Below are positions 36,931-58,600 of a stretch of DNA of 64,000 nt, piece by piece. The notes under the pieces are model-generated. The model was not told the origin of the DNA and made no database searches. It saw nothing but the letters and a program-made list of their open reading frames with translations. Origin of the DNA: Pyrocephalus nanus (Eukaryota; Chordata; Aves; Passeriformes; Tyrannidae); contig CM076268.1 of NCBI GenBank assembly GCA_038380795.1, positions 27,661,501-27,725,500 of the forward strand, written 5' to 3'. The position numbers were made by a program, and so were the translations under genes. Numbering within the stretch: position 1 is the first letter of the stretch; every line of letters starts with the position of its first letter.

Positions 36931-39900
36931 CATTTACAATTACACTTCTCAATGTAATCTACTTGTTGTAGTCAGGGTGCCCATCAAGGCTCTCTGTAGA
37001 TCTAATCTATTAAGTCCCTGAGTGATTCACCAGTTTCACATTTCAACTGGAAGAAAAAGTTTACCTCTTTCTAGGTGCCGTTGTCGCTGAAGGTACCACC
37101 GATTTGAAAGTCAAAATTCACAAATGCAAGGAAGTGGGTGTGAAGGCAGAACAACCTGAACACATTTCTCTTGAAATGACTGGATTTAAAGACCATTCTA
37201 GAACGGCAAAATGGGATTTAAAAAAGAAAAATTAAAAAATCCTTTTATTGAAAGGGATCTGTTGAAACTTTAGGATTATTAATAAAAGTTACAGTAAGGG
37301 TTAGACTTTAGAGTAAAACTGTCAGATAAATTGTGCTATAATTACTGATCACTAGAAAGATCTACTGATGCTGTGATTCTACAGCTACATCTTCTTTAAA
37401 TACCTCTCTATCTTCTATCATGGGATCTTCCTAACAAACAGCTTTAAGTAATTTCTAGTCAACTTGATTGTAAACAGAATGGTATAAAAGGTGCTGAGCA
37501 AATACTATTTTTTCAAAAATATCCATTTGAAAAATATAGACATTGAATTTCACCAGTCTAGTGGGAATTACAAGAATATCATATGATAAATGATGCAGAC
37601 TTGCTACTTCAGTGTCTCACAAGCAATGCAACATCACTGTTTTTAAATTAACACTCCTTAGAAAACTGGTTTGTGACAGAATATTCTTTAGCTTCGGTGT
37701 TCTGATTGTTAAAATCAATTCCTTTAGAAACTATAATCAATTTCCAACTTCTCTTTCTATTTTTCAGAAGGTTTAAGAGCAGCATTAGAGAAGATTTTCA
37801 GGCTCACCTTTTCCACACATCTCTTCCAGTGACCACATTTGCCTTTTCAGCACTGGTTCCAGCTTTGCCAAAGCAAGAAGAAAGCCTCCACCTGAGCAAC
37901 CAAAAAACCAGTATCATCATTTCAGCATTCAAAACAGGACTAACTAACTAGCACCAAAGCAAGGAAATCACCTATAAGCAAAGTGCTGTCAGACATAAAC
38001 AGTAAAAACCACAGTATTTGGTGCCTCCCCCGATGACGAGCTATGTAACTTCTTAAGAATGCATTTTCTCAAAAACGTGACAGGAATGTGCCACCAGAGA
38101 AAAACAAAAAATAAAAAAACACAACCCCAGAACATGAAGAAAAACATACTTCATAACTATGTATTACCACTTGGGGTCTCACTTCTTACTTTTGTTATGT
38201 TTTTTTTCTAATACTGAAAAAAGAAAAAGTAATCATCAAAAAGTGGGGAGAATGTAGCATCCCTTAGCCTGCCTTCTAAACTAGGATGTCTTGCCAGTGA
38301 TTATCCTGTAGTAAATATGATTTTGTATTTGCATGTGGAATTAAGTGGTCTTTGAAAGCTCAAGGTTTTACTGTAAGATGCAAGATCTGGATACGCAGAC
38401 TGAAAAAATGTACGTGTTATAAAATATGCACCAGAAACTTAGAATATTTATAGTACCATATGTAGGTCCACAAAATATTAAACTCTAAGCTTGCTCTCAG
38501 CTGTTCCAGAGATTTAGGCTAGGAAGGAGGTAAGTAATCAGAGATAAAGGAGAGTATAATTGCTTCACATCCTGCATTTATTCTGATTTCCAACTGGTGC
38601 AAGAACTCAGCACAGAAAGACTAGAGAACAGGAACTTTGTGATGCAGCAAAGAATCAAAATTAAAGCTCCCTGCTTAATAACTTTGCCATCAACTCCTTC
38701 CACAGGGACTTGGAGAAGGTGAGATCTGCTCCTCCAAGCTGACGCTGTTCCATCCACTGGCTCACTGAAACAAGAGCTCAGTCAGCAGGTGGATATTGGT
38801 TATTGCTTCCCAGACTTACAGCTTCACACACCTCCTCATAAGCACCACAACCTGTATGGGAGACAGTGCATCTGCCACAGATCATTTTAACCCTTCTGTA
38901 GCGTTCTGTAAAACAATCAGATGTTTAAAGCAACTTTATCACTCCTCACATGGCCATAGAAACAGCTCAAGTGAGAACCCTAATAGAAAGCAGACAGTTA
39001 GTTGTTGTCTTGCCACAAAACTCACAACTTTGGTTGTCTCAGACTTGCTTATAGACATTATCCTGACAAGAGTAAAACTGCTGAGCAAAAACCCTCTACT
39101 GCAGTGTTAATACTAATTCAGTGAAGAAATAAGAATAGTAAAAACAATGACTATCCAGCATTTATTTAATGGTTAACTTTCTTACAAGTGTAAACCCAAA
39201 ATATATGAATCTTTTTCTTCTTAGAGTAAAAATTATCTAAATACTTTCGGGAGGACTCAAAAATTACCAAAAAAAGCTTACTACACTACATCTATAACAG
39301 GGCATTTTAAATGCAATAAAAAGCTTTATAAGATTCCACATACACAGAGGATATTTCAGAATCCTACTGGTTTTATTCCTGTGCATTTCTTTGGCTTTTA
39401 GATTAAACAGAACTATGCAAACATATGCAACAGCTGTGAGGAGAACGAGTATATATAATACAAACAGCTGTTAAATTTAAGGTATAGCTTCTTGTCATAC
39501 AGGCTATGAAAGAAGCATAAGCAGACAAAAAGTAGTGACAGTGAATAATTTGTTTCTGAACCATGCATGAGTGATTTTGTTGGTAAAGGTCTGTTTGGTT
39601 GTGTTTATTACAAACGAGAGATTAAAGATCATTACGTTTATAAATACAAATAGGAAGAGAATATAGAAACTTCAACTGTCTAAGAGGATTTCTTGTGTTC
39701 CTTTGTGCTTATCTATTTTGTTAAAAGTATGAAAGAAGTGAATGCTTCTTTCTTGCCCACCCGAACATTCAGAATTAAGCTACTAATATCAAAGCATAAT
39801 TTTTCCGAGCGTAATTGTAGCTTTTGAAGTTCTCTCACGCAGCCGGCGCCGCACAGGTATGTTTTTTATGCAGCACAGCGGCCACATCCCTGCCCGGTTC

Positions 39901-40174
39901 CAGCCCTCCCTCCGCCCCCAGCAGGATCGGTGCTGTCCGTCCCTCGCCTCCCGCTCTCCGGGGCTGGCCGGGCACGGAGAGCCTGGGACAGCACGGAACC
40001 TCTCCCGGACAGGTGGCCCTCGCTTTCCTTCTGACCGGGACCAGCGGTGTCTCTGTTCCAGCTCCCGTTCCCAGCCCGCGGGGCGGTGCGGGGAGGGGCT
40101 GCCGGCCCTGGGACAGCACCTCGGCCGGGCCGGCGGGGATGGCAGCGGGGCCGTGACCCGGGAGCGCCGCACCC

Positions 40175-49666
<9,492 letters not shown>

Positions 49667-49770
49667 ACAGTATTGATAAAAGAACCAACCTTACAATGGA
49701 AAGGCTCTACCTTTTCTTATCTAAAGGGTACAAAAATATTTGCTAAGATTTTGTATTCTAAGTAAACAAT

Positions 49771-49812
49771 AATAAAAGAATCGAATTATTTCCTTAAGCA
49801 AACACAAATAAA
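49771..49812 (+). terminator. SYT15: SYT15 poly(A) signals
   Basis: AATAAA occurs at 49771-49776 and again at 49807-49812, 105 and 141 nt after the stop codon. Either could end a short 3'UTR. Confidence 0.65.
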
Positions 49813-52800
49813 AGACTTGGTCCCTGGTAGGTCTCTCTTTCCTCTTTTCAAAATGTATGTACATTTTAATTAACATACAGCAGAGTAAACAAAACAGGAA
49901 CCAAACATGATCTCCCATTATCAGTTAATCTGATTAGTAAATTCCACTTCTTGGTCATGAGTTCTGTGCACAAATGATCACCCATTATGTGGATAGAACC
50001 CAAAATAGTATAAAAGTTTTCAGTGATGACACCAGGCCTAACTGCCCATACATTGCATCACCACAGGCAGAGTGGCTTCACCAAAAGGAATGGGAGCCCA
50101 GTAAGATGCCAAAATAGACAAACCCAAAAGATGGTGACTGACTAATAAATTTATTCAAAATAGCAGCATTATATTTAAATCCTCTTTTGATTAGAAAGGG
50201 TACAAGAAACTGTTTATTGGTCAAAAACCCAGAAGCACCCGTTTCCCTCAGCATAGTGTATTTCTTGCAGCAATGCAGTTCAATGTTTTCACCTGACTCC
50301 AGCATACAACACTCTGTGTTGGTACAAGCACAGAAGGGACAAGCACAGAAGTCATGGAGTCACAAGTGACTGAAGGCTTGCATGAGTACTGGAATACTCT
50401 GAGAACATAAGATAAGGACCTGTCCGCCCCTTATATATTTCCCTCTAAACATGTCTCTGCTGGAGACAGAGCACTGATGTCAAGAATCTTGGGTTTGACC
50501 TCGTATGACCATTCTTACATTGAAAATCCAATCAGCTTAAGCCCTCAGGGCATAAATCTGTTTTAGCAGTAGAGTTTTCTTTGTTAAGTAAATTACTCCT
50601 CCATAAAGTAATTTAGAGCAATTATTCTTAATCAAAATAAAATAGGACACTCTTCTCTTGTTGATTGTTCACTGGGGACCTGAACTCTGTGCCTTTCACG
50701 CTGTACAGTCATAAGCCAGACAGACTGACTACTGCAGCAAAACATTTTGTACAATTGTGTTCCAAGAGGACCATAATCTCTACAGCCAAAATAAAACCAA
50801 CTTCCTTTCAAACAGGATACAATATTAATTAATTTAATATAATAAAAAGATGGGGCTTCTCTGGAGAGATGAGAACACTTTCCATTTAGATAATATTGTT
50901 ATTATTCTAAAGGAAATATTATGAATGAGAAGATATCACAGAGTAATTGTAAGATAACAGACTTCTCTGACCCACCATTGGAAATGTTACATGGTACCCT
51001 CAGTCTGCCTTGCTAACTGCACCCTTGGATACAAGATGAGCCTAGATTCATTAGATTAAAACTGAATTTTACAAAGTGCTCAACCCTAATTATATCTTGA
51101 CTAAACGAGTAACACCAGCACCGTCAACCCCAAAGAGCTGTTTTCAAATTTTAGTCCTACAAAACTACTGTAAACCAATCTCATAAGCAACATGTTTGAT
51201 CTGGGAAGGAAAACTGTACAGTAATACAGTTTATGTATTAACATAATAAAACAATTTTATGGAAGAATTTTTTTTCCTTTATTACTTAAATAATATCAAT
51301 AAAGACCTTAAAAGTAACCTGTTAGTAACATTTCAGACAGCTGGTTTACTAGTTTGTGCAGGAATATGCAGGTAATGTACAGTCTCTATTAACAAACACC
51401 TCTGAAGCTGGAAGTCATCTGACCTGATGTACAGTATCGTCCATGTGATTAAAAAATGCCTTTTACTAATGTGATTGCCTTTCCTTTGTGCTTCTTATAT
51501 AGTAAAGTAACAATACTTCCAGCTTGCATGTTCAATAATTCCAGCTAAAATAATGAAGAAATGTATTTAAATGCACTTACCAGTCATCCAAGTGAAGTAA
51601 ATGAGAAAGACCCTTTTTGGCTCTTCCTGAACAAGAGCTACTTGAGTAAAGCAAGAGACATTACAAGGAGCTACAATACCATATTATTGTCAAACTATGT
51701 AGCAATTATTTTTACCTACTGCCTTTTATACAGCATCCATCTGATCCTGTGCTTGAGACTTAAATTGAGATGAAGGAAGAGGAATGATTACAAGACTGCT
51801 CAGTGCCTATCAGAAGTATCTTTTCTCTAAAAAAAGTTCAATTTTTACAAAGATGCATAGCACAGAAAACCCCATCTGAGAAACATATAAGAAATACATG
51901 CAAGATCATAGAAAATGTGACAGCCTCCTCAGTGCTTCCCAATACTACTGACAAATACAGGAATTTCTAAAGCTCTGCAATAAATCTAGACTGTAACTTC
52001 ATCAAAGTACAACCCCATCAGATGACAGGGAGCAGCAATTTACCACCATTTTAGAACAAACACGAATAATAGTTACATTTTTGTTCTAGAGAACAGAATC
52101 CTGGAGAAGCCCTGCCCCCTCTCAAGCAGAGTATGTATTTATAATCCTTTTTGGACCACTCTTACTCGTTTCTCCCAATTAAAATTATACCTATATTATT
52201 CTTTTAGAAAGTCTAATGATCACTGCCATCTGCACTAATCTATCCTTCCTCTAAGCGAGGAAATGAGAGACCAGATTTGAAAATGACTTGCTCCTAATAT
52301 AACTGTACATTCTAAAAGCAGCAGCTTGATGAAACTCAAGGGCAGAAAGATGCACCACAGGTGACAAAGCATTGGAGAGCTCCTTCAGAAGAAATATCTG
52401 CGCCAGGCAGAGAAAGTAAAGTGACTTTCTCTTTGAAAGGTACAGAGAAAAGTCAGGAGCAGTGAACACAAGGCAGCAGGACCTACAACTTTTACACAGA
52501 ATTATTAAAATGAAGATAGGAACCAAACTATGGCATCATGTTTGCAACTTGGATTTTTTGTTAAACGAGTCAGAGGAGTGATCTGCAAAACTGTGAGAAG
52601 AGAATGAGGCAGTTGGGTCCTCATCAGCTGGAGAGAGCTAAACCCAGTAGGTGGAACTTGGTGGTTACCCACACAGAGTTCAGCAATCGGCATGACTTAT
52701 GCCCCAAATCATCAAATCAACCTGCTGAGACCACACATTGACAGGATATAAAACAACCTTTAGGGTTTTTCTAATGCAATTGATGACTGCTTCTCAAGAG

Positions 52801-55235
52801 TCTTACTAAATTCAAAATGCTCAGGCAATGTCTTCACTCAGGATCAGCATTAACACCTTAATTGAATCAAAATACTGACATTGCTCTTCCCTTCAACAGT
52901 TTTCCCTGGCATTAAGAAATCCCCATTTTAGAACCAGATGCTACTATGTAAGCATAATTAGAATAAGGTATAAAAGGCACAGATGATTAGAATTTTCCCC
53001 AAGGTGATGGATTAGGACAATGTCAACTTGTTTTTATGCCAAGTCACATGACATTAAAGATAAAAAGTGCTTTTACATTGAATTGAAATTCAATCTTTGC
53101 AATTCTTTTGAATTCTCATTTTACAAAGCAGAGATTTTTCCATTTTATCTTTAGCACAGTTTATTAACAGGAGCAGAATTAAGTTTTCCTTCTTGATCAT
53201 CAATTGAGAACATAATAACTGTCTTCTGTGAATGGTTTGTCTGTTGCCCCAGGCATGACATTGTGGAAACTATCATTCCTCTTCTGAGACTCTGCACAGC
53301 TTCCTTTGTATAGGGAAATACCCAGTTTCCTCTGGAGATTTTTGTCCCACCCTCTGCACACCAGTGGTGCTAGTGTTGAGCATAGTTTTGGTATCACTGT
53401 GCTGTCTGTCTTATATTAGTCTTGGGTATCTTGGCATAGAGGAAAATTGGTTTTCCTGGCATAAGATCAGCATTTCTATGCTTGCTGACAGGCCTGGCAG
53501 AGGCTGTTCCAGAGACAGACCAAAACAATCATAGAATGGTTTGGGTTGGAAGGGACCTTTAAGATCATCTCATTCAAATCTGCCCACCATGGGCAGGAAC
53601 ACCTTCCACTAGACCAGGTTGCTCCAAGTCTCATCCAGCCTGGCCTCGAACACCTCCAGGGACAGGGCATCCACAAGTTCTTTAGGCAAGCTATTCCAGT
53701 GCCTCACCACCCTCATAACGAACAATTTCTTCCTTATATCTAATACAAACCTACCCTCTGTCAGCCATTCCCCCTTGACCTATCCTAACATGTCCTTATA
53801 AAAAGTCCTCTATAGCTTTCCTACAGGGCCTCTTTAGGTACTTCTCCAGGCTGAAAAACCCCAGCTCTCAGCCTTTCCTCATGCTATCCCTCCATTCGTC
53901 TCCATGGCCTCCTCTGGACTCACTGCAACAGGTCCATGTTCTTCCTGTGCTGAGGACCCCAGAGCTGAGGGTTACTTTATCTCAAGATGGTTAGGGCTTA
54001 AACCAGAAGACTAAGTTTGCTGTGAGAAGCAGAACCACACAAACCTGTCTGATCAACAAACTTGTTTAGAAAACAAGTAGATAAACACAGAATTAATCTA
54101 AGTGACCTTCTGAAAATTCAGCTGAGAATTCGTTTCTTCAAAGTCATCTTACAATCCTTAGGATTCTTCACTCTTGCTGCGAGACTGATCAGAAACATCA
54201 CTTATTTTCCATTTATTGGTGCATAAGAAAACAGATGACTTCCACACAGCTCTAATCAGTATTAAAACCCCGGCAGTTCCAACCTGCTTCCACATGAGCT
54301 ACAACAGAATCCAAACTAGCACCAAGAAACGTGGTTATTCAGTTCTAAGCAGCCACTTCCAAGGAACAGCACAAGAAACTTGTTCAAAAGTCACTTTACT
54401 TACAATACATTTAATAGCTTGAGCAAATTCAGTTTTGAGAACAGTTCTGTGCCTGAAGCCAGAGCATAGCTGGAACTGGTTTCCTGAAGGAGAACAGTAA
54501 AAGTAAAGATCTGCAAGGATCTAGACAGACAGCAAATATGATTCATATCCTCCAGCTTATACCAGCCTCTTTAAGAGGAACAAGTTATATCAGAGAAAGA
54601 TATTTATATCAGAGAAAAATACTGATCTATGTATTTAATCACTTTCACAGAGTAACAGTCAGACTGTAACTTTATGAAGTCAGGCACAGTCATCATTTAC
54701 TCAATCTTTTACTAATAAAAATCACCATCAGATAAACTAAGTCTTTAAAAAAATTAAATTCATTTCTAAACCTAATCAAATTGTGAGAAAACTTTGCAGA
54801 CCAGTGCTAGCGTGAGTAAATTGACTGAGGTGATTACATCTGTCTGCTTCTGCTGGATAAATACTACAACAATTAAATAATTTAGGTGGTCCATAAAAGA
54901 ATGCCCCAGATTAAAAGGTCTTAGTTAAAAAAAGGTGCGATAATTCCTAGATACATAAAATTATGATTCAGTGAGATAGTTCTGTTTTATAAGACAAAAG
55001 AACAGCAGCAAATTGCTGAGGATAAATGGCAAAAGTTCTGCTGTTAGAAAGCAAACAACCAAAACCTCAAACCAAAAAACGTAACGAAGTTACAGACAGC
55101 ATATAGAATCAGGCAAACAAAAATCTTATAACTAAAATATCACTGAATTCTGTCTGTCTTCCTCTAATCTGCCAGACATGAGGAAAATTCCATCTCTCAA
55201 TTGTAGTGAACTTTTCTGAGGAGAAAAAGGCAAAC
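49813..55235. other. Intergenic region between convergent SYT15 and SHLD2
   Basis: About 5.4 kb of AT-rich sequence contains one CR1 copy (53528-53970). No coding exon, RNA gene or CpG-rich promoter was recognised. Open frames here are short and lack family resemblance. Confidence 0.7.
53528..53970 (-). mobile_element. CR1 LINE 3' fragment
   Basis: It begins with ATCATAGAATGGTTTGGGTT and continues through GGAAGGGACCTTTAAGATCA, the tell-tale reverse complement of the CR1 3' end. It runs through CACCTCCAGGGACAGGGCAT to CTGAGGACCCCAGAGCTGAG, so the element is on the minus strand. About 440 bp, better preserved than the copy at 15.6 kb. Confidence 0.95.
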
Positions 55236-55251
55236 AGATATCCAGGAAGAG

Positions 55252-55257
55252 TTTATT
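55252..55257 (-). terminator. SHLD2: SHLD2 poly(A) signal (candidate)
   Basis: The minus strand reads AATAAA about 250 nt after the SHLD2 stop codon, a normal 3'UTR length. It is chosen as the first clear signal downstream. Confidence 0.55.
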
Positions 55258-55508
55258 AAGATAAAAATACAGGTAAAAAAATATACTCTATAACAATTCA
55301 TCAGTATTACAACAGCAGTATATACTGTTAGCACATTTTCCATACCAGTCCTTTAGGTGGTTTTGCTTTTTTCATAAGTTACGACTATAGTCCTTTATTG
55401 TAATTTTTTTAAAGATATTTGCTTCTTTTACCTAACTCATTTTTCTTCTGCTTACCCTCTGTGTGTTCTTATGGTCTTTGTTACTCAGTTACTGCAGAGG
55501 TCAATACT

Positions 55509-55681
55509 TCAAAGATCAAGATGAAAGTTTAGCAGATGGAAATCCTTTTGCAAAGGGTAGCTGTTCTCATCTAGCACAAAATGGCTCCTGATTTCCAACA
55601 AATAGGATGCTTCTGTATCCGTCAGCAGTGAGTGACACAGATCTGCTACTACTGCGCCGTAGGTTATATCTGAGGAGGGCA
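55509..55681 (-). CDS. SHLD2: SHLD2 last coding exon
   Basis: Acceptor CTCTTGCAG; joined with the previous exon it reads [17 protein letters not shown] and ends at [15 protein letters not shown] residues before TGA at 55511-55509. It completes the final OB fold. Confidence 0.9.
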
Positions 55682-58600
55682 CTGCAAGAGACAACAATTC
55701 AATTTACCCTTGATTTTCACAACGGCACCCATCATTCAAGTTCTACCTTCACAAAAGCTCCACTGAATCACTGGAAATGCAGTTCAACATCTGAATAAAA
55801 AAAATCAGCTTTTATTTTTAATTCTGTTTTAAAAACAATGAGCTGAGCCTGTTTCTCATCAAACTGCTAACATGAGTGAATCACATAAAACACCTCTCAG
55901 GTCAAACAGGATGTATCAAGTGAAGCTTGTCTGAGCCACTTCTCAGTGTTTCACATCACGAAAGCATGTCAGCTATTTATAAAATCTGCTAAGAGAGATT
56001 CTATTTCGCCTATAAGGAATCAATTTAGTTAATGAATATTTAGCTATATAATTACGACTATTTCGTTATATAATAAATGTTCACATGATCTTGTCTCTTG
56101 TAGCTGCCACCTCTGTTCTGAATTTCTGACTTGCTCAGACAGCAACTGAAATATTCTCTCTGATGTTGTTTGTTGGGTGTTTTTTTGTTGTTGTTGGTTT
56201 TGGTTTGGTTTTTTTTTTTTTTTTTAAACTGTCAGCAGTTAAAAATTTTGTTTCCGATGTCAACTTTGCAGCCGGTTTCCATCATAAATAATTCATGAAA
56301 CAGTACCTACTAATCTGTTCAGCCAGTCTGCAGGAATATTGAGGAAGATTTTTTCCATCAACTCAGACACGACATGAACATAAATTTCATATCCTTCATC
56401 TTCTACTGTCATCAAGGCAGGTCTAGATCAGAAAACAAAAGTCTCTTGAAAGATACCTGCTACGTTTTGATTTTTTTATTGAAGCAAAATTTCTGAAAGT
56501 AAGACAATTAATTATTACTCTGCAACATAATAGCAAGAACTAGAAAAATAAGAAAATCTCTATGCACTCATCTGTCAAATCTGTATCACTGAAATCACTT
56601 TGAGGTGTATATACTGGCCTTACTACTCAAAGTTAAAATAACTTCTAAAGTAACCCTCACTTTCAGAGAACTGCTGAAAAAAATGCTTTATGACTTGTCT
56701 TCCCTGAAAGACAATGAGAAGTGCACTGTTATGAAATTAGTGTTATTAATGGCTCTGAACTTTAGGTATAAAGGTTAATACCTAGGTATATGTACCTACA
56801 AATATATAATGGGTACATAACATATTTAAATGCAAAGTAGGGAGATGAGCTTAGATGGATCACTTGGAATTGTATCATCTGTATCAACATCACCCAATAT
56901 TATCTGTCTTAATACATCACTTTACAGCCACATAATACCAAGGTACATTTCTTGTACTGTAACAAATACCAAATGTTTTCACAAACCACTAAACAAATAA
57001 AAAATCCCTCACTGAATATTTTACCAGGGTGATGCATTCTTACTAATCTAATCAGAGCAAAATTTCAATGCAAAAATAACAGGTTTTTCTCTGAAAAAGT
57101 TGGGCATGTGAGTTCCACAAGATGTGTTCACATGCTGAGAGTACAAACACCAGAAATCTATCATTTTTCTCCTACCTTTTGTGAAGAAGCAAATTGAGGT
57201 CCTTCAGGACCACTGTGAGGTTATAATTTTATGAAAGAGTGGGGGAACCTTTTCAGTTAAGAAAAAAACCCCTCTTCACACTTAATCCTCCCTCATAGGA
57301 AAAAAAGTAGCATATAAACTTAAAGATGCAAGACTATTTTGCTTAGAGGCAAAATACTAGTTCCCTTGTTCAATAAAGAGGATACTAGTATTTAAGTCAA
57401 TAGTTCATTAAGCTCAATATGGAAGAGTTTAGAAAGAATTTGAGAGAGAATTTAAGACAGAAAATTTACATTTTCTACAATTCTATTACATCCATGACTG
57501 TCTCAATTACCATTCTCTAGCTACACATCTTTCAAGTCACTATGATACATTTTGAAAGCCCAGGATAAACTTAAACATTGAACAATTAGTTAATAACAAT
57601 GTTCCTACATCAACTGGATCCGCTTAGTTTATTTTCTCTAAGTGTGAATATAAGTGTCTCACAGTGCCATCTGGTGATAACTTAGTATTTCTGCTCTCTG
57701 AGAATGCTGACTGAAAACATTTATCAGTGTTATTTCTGCAAGGCTAAAACTGATTATTCGGTTTAAAAATACGGTTCTGCATTCACACAATTTCAGACTC
57801 AGGCTGGAACAAAACTCTTAAGTTTTCCTTTTGGTCCTCAAGCTTCTACTCCATCTTAGCTTTATCCACAGTAGCTTTATCCATCTTAAAGTTAGCTTTA
57901 AAGCTAACTTTTATCCATCTTTAAAGTTAGCTTTATCCATCTTAAAGTTAGCTTTAAAGCTAACTTTTATCCATCTTTAAAATTAGCTTTATCCATCTTA
58001 GCTTTATCTTTACCCACAGTACTGGGTAAACATCTTTTCTGTATGACATGGTATTCAAAGAAACTAAAAGGTTACAACTTAAACTAAGAATATCACATAC
58101 AAATAATGGGAATATAATACAGCAATTCAGTAAAAACTCCTTAAACATTCACTTTCACTCAGAAAGACAAGGATTGCTTACCATACCTTAAATAAAGAAT
58201 TTTACATATAAGGGGAACTTTAAATGGAGAAAGTTGCAGTTTACTTCCCTAATAGTAAATAGTATTTTAGATTTATTTTGCTTACCTGTAGAATGTTCTT
58301 ACTTTGTTGTATGGCAAACATCGAATACATTGCTTGTAGATCATGTTCTCATCTGCCTGCAGTTCCAAACCACATTTGGCACAACCTGAATATGTAATCA
58401 TAGGCAGAGAAGCCAAAACACACTCCAGAGAAGTGTCAGCAGAGAGGAGGAGTTGCTTGTACTGACCAGTTGAAATGGTAAACTTCAGTTCTAAGATATG
58501 GGCTTTCACTTGAATCACTCCTACAAAAACAAGTTCAATCAAATTTGAGTTCAGTTTTATTTATAACTGAAAGCAAAAAAAAAGGGCTGCAGCTGATTCA

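Larger units (their letters stand above)
11150..39829. other. Gene-poor interval between divergent GPRIN2 and SYT15
   Basis: About 29 kb has no recognisable coding exon. It must contain the GPRIN2 promoter and 5'UTR exon if the splice site at 11144 is used. Supported contents are CR1 copies (15612-15932, 30700-31640), MIR-like SINE relics (about 20595-20670 and 36750-36930), simple repeats, GC-rich patches (26400-26600, 27060-27560) and short inverted repeats. The open frames here (for example 17562-18086 minus, 174 codons; 27090-27650 plus, 186 codons) show no domain or splice context. Confidence 0.6.

Noticed and set aside
40105..40135. CAGCACC resembling a REST/NRSE half-site in the SYT15 island
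   Set aside because: The right half (GGACAG) is missing at the required spacing.
53476..53801. Several 60-66-codon frames on both strands
   Set aside because: They lie in the 3'UTR portion of a CR1 element and are non-coding.
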